The notes beneath the pieces were generated by a model, which was not told the origin of the DNA, searched no databases, and worked only from the letters and a program-made list of their open reading frames with translations. Position numbers and translations under genes: made by a program. Positions 6,851 to 14,042 of a DNA stretch of 25,608 bases are shown piece by piece (the stretch's first letter is position 1; every line of letters starts with the position of its first letter). The stretch comes from JBARRO01 sp049644265 (lineage in GTDB: Bacteria > Bacteroidota > Ignavibacteria > UBA10030): NCBI GenBank assembly GCA_049644265.1, contig JBARRO010000180.1:1-25608 (forward strand), in the 5' to 3' direction.

Positions 6851-7750
6851 GTGGCAACTCTCCGCGAAATAAAGACCAGAATAACGGGCGTCCGGAACAC
6901 CCAAAAGATCACCAAGGCAATGAAAATGGTGGCTGCTGCGAAACTCCGGCGTGCTCAGGAGTCCATCGTGGCCGCTCGTCCCTACGCAAGAAAAATGGGC
7001 GAGTTACTGCGTCACCTCGCGGGAAATGTTGATCCGGGAATCCATCCGTTGCTCAAACCGCGCGAGACCAAGAGGATGCTCTTCATCGTTGTAGCGGGTG
7101 ATCGCGGATTATGCGGCGCGTTCAACAGCAATATCATACGCGCGGCAATTGATCACGCGAAAACGCACTACGAAAGCCTTCAGGACGAGCCTCATGGACT
7201 GAAGTACCTGGTCGTTGGTAAGAAAGCGTTTGATTTCTTCAACAAAGGCGGATATGAGCTGTACTCGAAGCATGTGGGGATTTTTGGAGGTCTCGGGTTC
7301 AATCATGCCCAAAACATCGTCAGAGAAGTACGGGAAGGCTATCTCAAGGGCGAATTCGACCGCGTTGATGTGGTCTACAACGAATTCAAGTCTGTTATTC
7401 AGCAACGCATTGTCGTTGAACAGTTGCTGCCTATCCCGCCCGAGGAGAATAAGGAAGATGAAGTCCAAAAAGTCCGAACGCAGGTGGAGTACATCTACGA
7501 ACCGTCGAGTGTCGAGATTATGAACGACCTCCTGCCGAGACACCTCGACTTCCAGATGTGGCGGGTGCTCCTCGAGTCCAATGCCGCCGAGCAGGGAGCC
7601 CGGATGACCGCGATGGGGAATGCCACGGAGAATGCCAGGGAACTCATTCGCGACCTCACGCTCTCGTACAACAAAGCCCGCCAGGCGGGAATAACGAAAG
7701 AATTGCTGGAAATTGTCAGCGGAGCGGAGGCGTTGAAACAGGCCAGCTAA
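6851..7750 (+). CDS. atpG: F-type ATP synthase subunit gamma
   Basis: Gamma is the rotor shaft that couples the c-ring to the F1 head. The 299-residue product has the two conserved terminal helices: IKTRITGVRNTQKITKAMKM at the N-terminus, and AMGNATENARELIRDLTLSY then ELLEIVSGAEAL at the C-terminus. Length is slightly above E. coli (287). The start is GTG at 6851, three bases after the atpA stop. It is the last ATP synthase gene here; the next gene is ffh, so atpD and atpC must be elsewhere if the enzyme is complete. Confidence 0.97.
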   Translation: MATLREIKTRITGVRNTQKITKAMKMVAAAKLRRAQESIVAARPYARKMGELLRHLAGNVDPGIHPLLKPRETKRMLFIVVAGDRGLCGAFNSNIIRAAIDHAKTHYESLQDEPHGLKYLVVGKKAFDFFNKGGYELYSKHVGIFGGLGFNHAQNIVREVREGYLKGEFDRVDVVYNEFKSVIQQRIVVEQLLPIPPEENKEDEVQKVRTQVEYIYEPSSVEIMNDLLPRHLDFQMWRVLLESNAAEQGARMTAMGNATENARELIRDLTLSYNKARQAGITKELLEIVSGAEALKQAS

Positions 7751-7806
7751 GGCCGTTTCACCTGAGACAACCCCGTTGGCCTCCCGGCTGCGGATGCAAA
7801 TATGCC

Positions 7807-7835
7807 TTGTAAACCTCCCGTTTTTTCGCTATTTT
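7807..7835 (+). promoter_or_regulatory. Predicted promoter for ffh and the ribosomal cluster
   Basis: TTGTAA (7807-7812), a 17-base spacer and TATTTT (7830-7835). The transcript would start near 7842, so the inverted repeat at 7855-7919 would lie in the leader of ffh. Both boxes have mismatches; the case rests on the exact spacing and the position. Confidence 0.45.
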
Positions 7836-7854
7836 AATCATTCGAAAACGAGAG

Positions 7855-7919
7855 AACTTCCGAAATCTTCCGCCGTCAACGGATGGTCGTGACAGTTGTC
7901 GGTGAGGCTTTCGGAAGTT
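7855..7919 (+). repeat. Perfect 11-bp inverted repeat in the ffh leader
   Basis: AACTTCCGAAA (7855-7865) pairs perfectly with TTTCGGAAGTT (7909-7919) across 43 bases. The loop holds smaller possible hairpins (CCG-TCAA-CGG at about 7872-7881, GACAGTTGTC at 7891-7900). The right arm contains GGAAG (7913-7917), the only plausible ribosome site for the GTG at 7930, so the fold would hide it. A short T-run follows, so termination or attenuation is the alternative. I see no SRP RNA signature in the loop. Confidence 0.5.
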
Positions 7920-7929
7920 TTGTTGTCAT

Positions 7930-9273
7930 GTGAGCGAAATGTTCGAAAGTTTAAGCCAAAAACTTGAAGCTGTTTTTAAGAAGCTTCGTGGGCAAGGGAA
8001 GATCACTCCTCAGAATATCGAGGAGTCGCTTCGCGAGGTGCGGAGGGTCCTGCTTGACGCGGACGTCAATTACAAGGTCGTCAGGCAGTTCATCGACGAC
8101 GTCCACCAGCGGGCCGTCGGTCAGGAAGTTCTGGCGAGCATCACGCCCGGCCAGCTCATCATCAAGATTATCTATGATGAGATGGTCAAACTGCTCGGCG
8201 AAACCAAGGCCGAGATCGCGTCGTCCCAGATTCCGCCGACCGTTATTTTGATCGCAGGCCTCCAGGGATCGGGCAAGACGACGTTTGCGGCAAAACTTGC
8301 AAATCTGTTGAAGGGAAAAGGGCATCTCCCCCTCCTGGTCGCGGCAGACGTTCATCGCCCGGCCGCCATAGATCAGCTTGTTTCCCTTGCGAAACAGCTG
8401 GAAGTGCCGGTCTACACGGACAGGTCGACAAACGACGCGGTGAAAATCGCTCGGGATTCTGTCGACTTTGCCCGCAAGAACATACGCGACACCGTCATCA
8501 TCGACACTGCGGGAAGAATGCATGTGGACGAGGAGATGATGAAGGAAGTCGAATCCGTCAAGGAGACTGTCCGGCCACAGGAGATTCTCTTTGTGGTGGA
8601 CGCCATGACGGGTCAGGATGCCGTCAACACCGCGAAGGCGTTCCACGACCGGCTTCAGTTCGATGGCATAGTATTGACCAAGCTCGACGGCGACAGTCGC
8701 GGGGGTGCGGCGCTGTCGATTCGTTCGGTCGTTCAGAAACCGATCAAGTTTGTCGGCCTGGGGGAAAAACTTGATGCTCTGGAACAGTTTCATCCCGACC
8801 GTATCGCTTCCCGAATCCTTGGGATGGGCGATATCGTCACCCTGGTGGAAAAGGCTCAGCAGTCGTTCGACCAGGAAAAGGCGGTCAAGCTTGAGGAAAA
8901 AATCCGGAAGTCCACGTGGACGCTGGATGATTTTCTCGACCAGCTCAGGGAAATCAGAAAAATGGGTCCGTTGAGTCAGGTCGTGGCGATGATCCCCGGG
9001 ATGAATAAGCTCCCCGCGAATTCAGAAATTGATGAAAAGGGCCTCACGCGTGTGGAAGCTATCATTCAGTCGATGACTGCAGAAGAGCGTGCCCGGCCCG
9101 GGATTTTGAATGGCAGCCGGCGTCGCAGGATCGCCTTGGGAAGCGGCACAACGGTCCAGGAGATCAATCGATTGTTGAAGCAATTTGAAGAAATGCAGAA
9201 GATGATGAAGAAGTTAAGCGGTAGAAATATGCGGCGAACCCTGAGGGATATGCAGTTGCCCGTGCAGAAATAG
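7930..9273 (+). CDS. ffh: Signal recognition particle GTPase Ffh (SRP54)
   Basis: Ffh binds signal sequences at the ribosome and, with 4.5S RNA and FtsY, delivers membrane proteins to the translocon. The 447-residue product is complete: N domain (1-95), G domain with P-loop GLQGSGKTT (110-118), DTAGR (192-196) and TKLD (250-253), then an M domain from about 330. The M domain holds GMNKLP, the RNA-binding SRRRRIALGSGTTVQEIN and a Met/Lys-rich tail. I take the GTG at 7930 as start; the ATG at 7939 would drop three residues and lacks a better ribosome site. It heads ffh-rpsP-rimM-trmD-rplS, an order found in many bacteria. The 4.5S RNA gene is not in the window. Confidence 0.97.
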   Translation: MSEMFESLSQKLEAVFKKLRGQGKITPQNIEESLREVRRVLLDADVNYKVVRQFIDDVHQRAVGQEVLASITPGQLIIKIIYDEMVKLLGETKAEIASSQIPPTVILIAGLQGSGKTTFAAKLANLLKGKGHLPLLVAADVHRPAAIDQLVSLAKQLEVPVYTDRSTNDAVKIARDSVDFARKNIRDTVIIDTAGRMHVDEEMMKEVESVKETVRPQEILFVVDAMTGQDAVNTAKAFHDRLQFDGIVLTKLDGDSRGGAALSIRSVVQKPIKFVGLGEKLDALEQFHPDRIASRILGMGDIVTLVEKAQQSFDQEKAVKLEEKIRKSTWTLDDFLDQLREIRKMGPLSQVVAMIPGMNKLPANSEIDEKGLTRVEAIIQSMTAEERARPGILNGSRRRRIALGSGTTVQEINRLLKQFEEMQKMMKKLSGRNMRRTLRDMQLPVQK

Positions 9274-9305
9274 TCAACTCTCAAAACAAACAGGAGTAAA
9301 GAATC

Positions 9306-9764
9306 GTGGTCAAGATACGATTACGACGGGAAGGGAAGAAGGGGTATCCGATTTACAAGTTGGTGGCGACCGACATTCGAAAGCCACGGAACGGCGGATA
9401 CCTTGAAGCGTTGGGCCAATACAATCCGAACACGCACCCGGTCACGGTGTCTCTGAAAGAGTTGCGGATCGAACATTGGCTGAAAAAAGGTGCACAGCCA
9501 ACCGATACGGTTCGGTCGTTGCTCCGCAGGAACGGATTCTGGCTCAAGTGGACGCTAGCCCGGCAGGGAAAGGATGAAGCTACTGTCGCGAGAGTGATGG
9601 AGCGATGGCAGATGCAGCAGGTCGAGAAGAGCAAGCATGATGCCGACCGGAGAGCGCGTCGCTCGATCCGAAAAAAGAAAGCGGCAGCTGAAAAACCTGC
9701 CGAAGCTTCGGCGACAGCCGCTGCTCCAGTTGCACCGGCAGCTCCACCGCCGGCAGCAAGCTGA
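9306..9764 (+). CDS. rpsP: 30S ribosomal protein S16 with Ala/Pro-rich tail
   Basis: S16 is an early-binding protein needed for 30S assembly. The first about 80 residues match the family: VKIRLRREGKKGYPIYKLVA at the start, then LEALGQYNPNT and the helix around DTVRSLLRRNGFW. Instead of ending near 80-90, the protein runs to 152 residues, with a charged Arg/Lys helix and then a tail of Ala, Pro and Glu only. Long S16 tails are known in Bacteroidetes relatives; their function is unknown. The start is GTG at 9306 with AGGAG at 9291-9295. It lies 32 bases after ffh and 15 before rimM. Confidence 0.96.
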   Translation: MVKIRLRREGKKGYPIYKLVATDIRKPRNGGYLEALGQYNPNTHPVTVSLKELRIEHWLKKGAQPTDTVRSLLRRNGFWLKWTLARQGKDEATVARVMERWQMQQVEKSKHDADRRARRSIRKKKAAAEKPAEASATAAAPVAPAAPPPAAS

Positions 9765-9779
9765 CGCTTCGTCAGGTAC

Positions 9780-10328
9780 GTGAAAAATGATTCACAGTCC
9801 GGGCGCGACGGACACACGAGACAGGATCTCATAGCGATCGCAAAGATCCTCAAACCGGTGGGAACCCGGGGAGAGGTTCGGGTACTCCCCCTCACGGGGG
9901 ACCGGCGGCGGCTGGCAGGGTTGAAATCGGTGATGATTGGCTCGACTCCGGAATCGGCCAGAGAACGGGCGATCCGGTCGGTCCGATTCGATCCAAAATA
10001 CGCTGTGATGACGATGGAAGGTGTGGAATACGTGGAGGCAGCAGAATCACTCCGCGAACAGTTCTTGTTCATTGAGAAAAAAGACTCGATCCGCCCGAAG
10101 AGCGGAACGTATTTCATCGACGATATTATCGGTGCGGAAGTGATAACGGAAGACGGGACATCTGTCGGGTCGGTTCGGGAAGTTCTTCGGGTTCAAACAA
10201 ACGACCTCTGGTCCGTATGGACGGGCGAAAAAGAGATACTCATCCCGGCAGTGAAGACGGTGGTGAAGAAGGTCGATGTGGCACAGAAAAAGATCTGGAT
10301 TCATGAAATTGAAGGATTGCTGGACTGA
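9780..10328 (+). CDS. rimM: 16S rRNA processing protein RimM
   Basis: RimM binds S19 and helps mature the 30S head. The 182-residue product has the N-terminal RimM barrel (about 18-95, with IAKILKPVGTRGEVRVLPLT) and a PRC-type barrel (about 100-178, with YFIDDIIGAEVITEDG and LIPAVKTVVKKVD). Length is usual. The start is GTG at 9780, with a weak AGG a few bases before; about 15 N-terminal residues precede the conserved part and could be shorter in reality. Its TGA shares one base with the trmD ATG, so translation is probably coupled. Confidence 0.94.
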   Translation: MKNDSQSGRDGHTRQDLIAIAKILKPVGTRGEVRVLPLTGDRRRLAGLKSVMIGSTPESARERAIRSVRFDPKYAVMTMEGVEYVEAAESLREQFLFIEKKDSIRPKSGTYFIDDIIGAEVITEDGTSVGSVREVLRVQTNDLWSVWTGEKEILIPAVKTVVKKVDVAQKKIWIHEIEGLLD

Positions 10329-11014
10329 TGCGAATCGACATTGTATCCGGGTTGCCGAAGTTGCTCGAAAGTCCGCTCCAGGAAAGCATCCTGAAACGCT
10401 CGCAGGAAAAGGGCGTCGTGCAGATCTTTGTCCACGATCTTCGTGACTACACGCACGACAAGCACAAGACGATAGACGACTCCCCCTACGGCGGGGGTGC
10501 CGGTATGATTCTGAAACCGGAGCCGATTTTCGAATGCGTCGAAGCATTGCAGGCTCAACGGGCATACCAGGAGATTATCCTGCTCACCGCCGACGGAGTC
10601 CGGTTTGAACAGGCAGCTGCAACGGAGTTGTCGCTCAAAGAGAATCTGATTCTTGTTTGTGGGCACTACAAAGGCGTCGATGAGCGTGTTCGCCTTGCAC
10701 TTGCGACCAGGGAAATTTCGATCGGCGATTATGTCCTTACGGGCGGCGAACTGGCTGCGGCGGTTGTCGTGGATGCTGTGGTTCGTCTCATCCCCGGCGT
10801 ATTGAATGATGGCGAGTCCGCACTTACGGATTCATTCCAGGACGGTTTGTTGGGGAGTCCCCAATATACGCGGCCTGCGGATTTTCGCGGCATGAAAGTC
10901 CCGGATCCACTGCTCTCGGGCAACCACCGTGAAATCGAACGTTGGCGCGAAGAACAACGAAACGATCGGACGAAACGGTTGCGGAATGATTTGATTGTTC
11001 ACCATGAACGGTAA
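10328..11014 (+). CDS. trmD: tRNA (guanine-37-N1) methyltransferase TrmD
   Basis: TrmD uses S-adenosylmethionine to make m1G37 in tRNAs reading CNN codons, preventing frameshifts. The 228-residue product has the knotted SPOUT signatures: DDSPYGGGAGMILKPEP (50-66), CGHYKGVDER (111-120) and ISIGDYVLTGGELAA (130-144). Arg153 and the catalytic Asp168 of TDSF are kept, as are the YTRP and LLSGNH segments. It is somewhat shorter than E. coli TrmD (255), with the loss at the C-terminal end. The ATG overlaps the rimM stop by one base. Confidence 0.97.
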   Translation: MRIDIVSGLPKLLESPLQESILKRSQEKGVVQIFVHDLRDYTHDKHKTIDDSPYGGGAGMILKPEPIFECVEALQAQRAYQEIILLTADGVRFEQAAATELSLKENLILVCGHYKGVDERVRLALATREISIGDYVLTGGELAAAVVVDAVVRLIPGVLNDGESALTDSFQDGLLGSPQYTRPADFRGMKVPDPLLSGNHREIERWREEQRNDRTKRLRNDLIVHHER

Positions 11015-11035
11015 AAGACTGAACGGAGTACACGA

Positions 11036-11377
11036 ATGGATAAACTAAAGCTTGTTGAAGGAACGCAACTCAGGACGGACATCCCTGTGTTCAAGCCGGG
11101 TGACACCATCAATGTCCATGTCAAAGTGAAGGAGGGAGACAAGGAGCGGGTCCAGGAGTTCCAGGGTCTTGTCATGGGAATGCGGGGCTCAGGACTGAAC
11201 GCCACGTTCACTGTGCGAAAAATTTCGGACGGTGTCGGTGTCGAGCGGATTTTCCCCTTGCACTCTCCCCGGATTGCAAAGATCGAGAAGATCAAGGAAG
11301 GAAATGTGCGTCGCGCAAAGCTGTATTACCTGCGTCGCCTTGCCTCCAAAGCGGTCGCTCAGAAAACGAATGCCTAG
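11036..11377 (+). CDS. rplS: 50S ribosomal protein L19
   Basis: L19 sits at the 30S-50S interface. The 113-residue product carries the family pattern FKPGDTINVHVKVKEGDKER, then QEFQGLVMGMRGSGLNATF, and VERIFPLHSPRIAKIE, ending in a basic tail with KLYYLR. Length is standard. The ATG at 11036 has GGAG about eight bases upstream. It closes the ffh-rpsP-rimM-trmD-rplS series; only six bases separate it from the MqnA-like gene, so transcription probably continues. Confidence 0.97.
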   Translation: MDKLKLVEGTQLRTDIPVFKPGDTINVHVKVKEGDKERVQEFQGLVMGMRGSGLNATFTVRKISDGVGVERIFPLHSPRIAKIEKIKEGNVRRAKLYYLRRLASKAVAQKTNA

Positions 11378-11383
11378 AGGTCG

Positions 11384-12223
11384 ATGAAGTCCCGGCTGGC
11401 GGTTCCTGATGCGCTGTACCTCAAGCCGCTCCTCTTCGGTTTGGAAAAACCGGATTCGCCGTTCGAACTCGTTACTGACATTCCCGCAAAAAATGCATTG
11501 AAGTACGCCCGGCGTTCCGAAGAAATTCGGAACGCTTTTTTATCTCCCGTCGACTACGCTCGCCACGGGGCAGAATACTGCCTCGTGCCCAATGTCGCCG
11601 TTTCCTCCTCCACCCGCACTGATACCATCCAATTGTTCGTGAAAACGGATGCCAGGGATATCAGGACGCTGGCCGTCGATATTCGTGCAACTACGGAGAT
11701 TTTCCTCGCAAAATTAGTGATCCTTGAGAAATTTCGGACTTCGTCGGGGGAGCAAAGCGAGCTCCAGTTCATTCCTTCACTTCCCGATGTGCCCTCTATG
11801 CTCGCAAAAGCGGATGCCGCCCTGGTTGTCAATTACCTCCCGGTGTCTCAATCCCGGCAATCCGGGTTTTCCCTCGACCTCGTCGAGGAATGGAATGACC
11901 TGACGGGCCTTCCCTACATCCACGGTTTCTGGGTGGGAAGAGAAGAGGAAACAACGGGAGCGGAAATTCGGGGGATCGTTGACTCGAAACAACAGGGAAT
12001 TCCGATCCGAAACAAAATCGCCGAGGACTACGCCAACGTCCTCCGGTTGAATTCCAAAGAGGCTGTGAAGTACCTTTCGTCCTTCTCTTACGATTTCGGC
12101 GACACGGAAAAGGAGAGTCTGTCGGAGTTCATCAGGTTCGCGTTCTACCATGGTGCCATAGGCGATATCCCCGAGCTCCATTTCTTTGACCTTCCACCAC
12201 TCGTGTCCCCCAGCCGCAACTGA
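11384..12223 (+). CDS. Divergent MqnA/MqnD-family (chorismate dehydratase-like) protein
   Basis: The 279-residue product looks like the periplasmic-binding-protein fold of the MqnA/MqnD family, whose members act in the futalosine route to menaquinone. Shared features are AFLSPVDYAR (near 51-60), ADAALVVNYLP (near 144-154), DLVEEWNDLTGLPYIHGFWV and the Lys/Glu-rich C-terminal helices. The usual Ser/Arg-rich segment after the first domain crossover is replaced by LAVDIRATTEIFLAKLVI, so the active site may differ. There is no signal peptide, so it should be cytoplasmic. It may be a true MqnA, a paralogue, or a binding protein of other function. The ATG at 11384 has AGAGG just before it, six bases after rplS. 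Confidence 0.55.
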   Translation: MKSRLAVPDALYLKPLLFGLEKPDSPFELVTDIPAKNALKYARRSEEIRNAFLSPVDYARHGAEYCLVPNVAVSSSTRTDTIQLFVKTDARDIRTLAVDIRATTEIFLAKLVILEKFRTSSGEQSELQFIPSLPDVPSMLAKADAALVVNYLPVSQSRQSGFSLDLVEEWNDLTGLPYIHGFWVGREEETTGAEIRGIVDSKQQGIPIRNKIAEDYANVLRLNSKEAVKYLSSFSYDFGDTEKESLSEFIRFAFYHGAIGDIPELHFFDLPPLVSPSRN

Positions 12224-12246
12224 AGTAACCGACTTCTTACACCTCA

Positions 12247-12276
12247 TTGAAATTGCAGATTTTTTCGTTACATTTG
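12247..12276 (+). promoter_or_regulatory. Predicted promoter for recN
   Basis: TTGAAA (12247-12252), a 16-base spacer and TACATTTG (12269-12276), an exact match to the Bacteroidetes -10 pattern TAnnTTTG. Transcription would begin around 12281-12284, only a few bases before the recN ATG at 12288, giving an almost leaderless message. Confidence 0.45.
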
Positions 12277-12287
12277 AGCAAATCCGT

Positions 12288-14012
12288 ATGCTCAAATCCC
12301 TCGCGATAAAGAACTACGCTCTCATCGAATCCATCGAGGTATCTTTTGAGCGCGGTCTGAATATCCTGACCGGTGAGACTGGTGCGGGAAAATCGATCAT
12401 TATCGATGCTCTGAGCCTCGTACTGGGCGAAAGAGCGAGCTCGGATGAAGTGCGCAGGGGTGTGGAAAAAGCCGTCGTGGAGGGTGTATTTGGACTTTCC
12501 GACAGCGAAAAAGCGAAGACGCTGCTGCAGGAGAACGGGATCGAGGCAGAGCAGGATCTCATCCTTCGCAGGGAAGTGTCTTCAAAAGGCCAATCCCGCT
12601 GCTTTATCAACGACTCCCCCGTTCAGCTTAGCCTCCTGAAAGCCGTGGGGGACCTTCTTGTCGATTTGCATGGACAGCACGAACACCAGTCGCTGCTGCG
12701 CGCCGAAACGCATCTCGACTTGTTGGACGACTTCGGCGGACTTGGAGGACTGCGCAGCGAGTACAGCGAGTCCTACAACCGCCTCTCCCTGATATTTCAT
12801 GACCTTGATGAGTTGCGTAGAAAAGAGCTTGAGCTGAAGGAACGGCGGGATCTTTACGAATTCCAGATCAAAGAGATTGATGCCCTGTCTCCGCAGGCAG
12901 GCGAGGAGGAGAGCCTCTCGGGAGAACTGAAGATCCTCGAGAACTCCGAAAGCCTCTTCGAGGCGACCTCCATGCTCTATCAGCTGCTGTACGAAGGTGA
13001 AAACGCGGCATATGACCTCCTCGTAAAAGCCCGGAATCAGCTTCAGGACCTCGCGACGATTGACAAGTCCTTTGAAGATCCCCAAAAGGAATGTGCGACG
13101 GCGGCTGTTATCATCGATGAGCTCACCAAGTTCATCCAAAAATACAACTCAAAGATTGAGTTCAACCCCGAACGCCTGGAACAGATTCGAGATCGTTTGG
13201 GCAATCTCGCCTTGCTCAAAAAAAAATATGGCGGATCGGTCGATGCGATTATCCAGCACCGGGAAAGGATTGGGAGGGAGTTTGCGATCGCAGAAAACTT
13301 CGAAAGCGAACTCCAAAAGCTTCAGGATTTGATCGAAGCTGAGAGAAAGCGTTGCTCCTCGGCGGCGCAAAGGCTTTCTGCGAAACGAAGGGAGCTTGTC
13401 GGGAAGATTTCAAAGTTGGTTGTAGCAGAGCTTGCAAAGCTTGGCATCCCGAACGCGCAGTTTGACGTCGCACTCGAAAACCGACAGGCCGGCAAATCCA
13501 ACGGAGCCAGAGCGTCTGAAAATATCTATGTGACGTTTGGGCGGGAAGCGCTTGAAGCCACTCCGGCCGGTGTCGATTTCGTGGAATTCCTCCTTTCCAC
13601 CAATACGGGGGAGGAACTGAAACCTCTTGTCAGAGTGGCCTCCGGGGGTGAAGTTTCTCGTATCATGCTGGCTCTCAAAACAATCCTCGCCAAGTCCGAG
13701 CGGCTTCCCCTGCTCGTGTTTGATGAAATTGACGTCGGCATCAGCGGCCGTATTGCACAGGCCGTCGGGAGAAGCCTGAAGAATCTCTCCGGATTCCACC
13801 AGATCGTTGCTATTACCCACGTGCCGCAAATCGCGGGATTGGCAGATTGCCATTTTGTTGTTGAAAAGGTGGAACGCAAGGATCGGACCTCTACGTCGTT
13901 GCGAAAGCTCGGCCTCAAAGATCGGGTCGAAGAAGTGGCGAAACTGATGAGTGGCGCCGAAGTGACAGAAGCGGGTTTGGAGGGAGCGAGAGAACTGATG
14001 GGACTAAAGTGA
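12288..14012 (+). CDS. recN: DNA repair ATPase RecN
   Basis: RecN is an SMC-like ATPase that helps hold DNA ends together during double-strand break repair. The 574-residue product has Walker A GETGAGKS (29-36), a long central coiled coil, the ABC signature around ASGGEVSR (451-458) and Walker B LLVFDEID (475-482) followed by VGISGR. DLHGQHEHQSLL is also typical of the family. The frame is open 34 codons further up, but that part overlaps the MqnA-like gene and has no family match; MLKSLAIKNYALIESI is the standard RecN start. No good Shine-Dalgarno is present, which fits the near-leaderless start predicted above. I see no clear LexA box. Confidence 0.96.
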   Translation: MLKSLAIKNYALIESIEVSFERGLNILTGETGAGKSIIIDALSLVLGERASSDEVRRGVEKAVVEGVFGLSDSEKAKTLLQENGIEAEQDLILRREVSSKGQSRCFINDSPVQLSLLKAVGDLLVDLHGQHEHQSLLRAETHLDLLDDFGGLGGLRSEYSESYNRLSLIFHDLDELRRKELELKERRDLYEFQIKEIDALSPQAGEEESLSGELKILENSESLFEATSMLYQLLYEGENAAYDLLVKARNQLQDLATIDKSFEDPQKECATAAVIIDELTKFIQKYNSKIEFNPERLEQIRDRLGNLALLKKKYGGSVDAIIQHRERIGREFAIAENFESELQKLQDLIEAERKRCSSAAQRLSAKRRELVGKISKLVVAELAKLGIPNAQFDVALENRQAGKSNGARASENIYVTFGREALEATPAGVDFVEFLLSTNTGEELKPLVRVASGGEVSRIMLALKTILAKSERLPLLVFDEIDVGISGRIAQAVGRSLKNLSGFHQIVAITHVPQIAGLADCHFVVEKVERKDRTSTSLRKLGLKDRVEEVAKLMSGAEVTEAGLEGARELMGLK

Positions 14013-14042
14013 GATTGGAAACGCTAAGCACAGACAAAACCA

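Noticed and set aside
7751..7830. Terminator after atpG
   Set aside because: There is a T-run at about 7820-7826, but the sequence before it forms only a five-base GGCC stem far away, not a proper terminator hairpin.
7866..7908. Possible 4.5S SRP RNA gene before ffh
   Set aside because: The conserved SRP loop motif (GGTCAGG with GGAAG and AGC) is absent.
12186..12287. N-terminal extension of recN
   Set aside because: These codons overlap the end of the MqnA-like gene and the predicted promoter; RecN proteins start at the MLKSL position.
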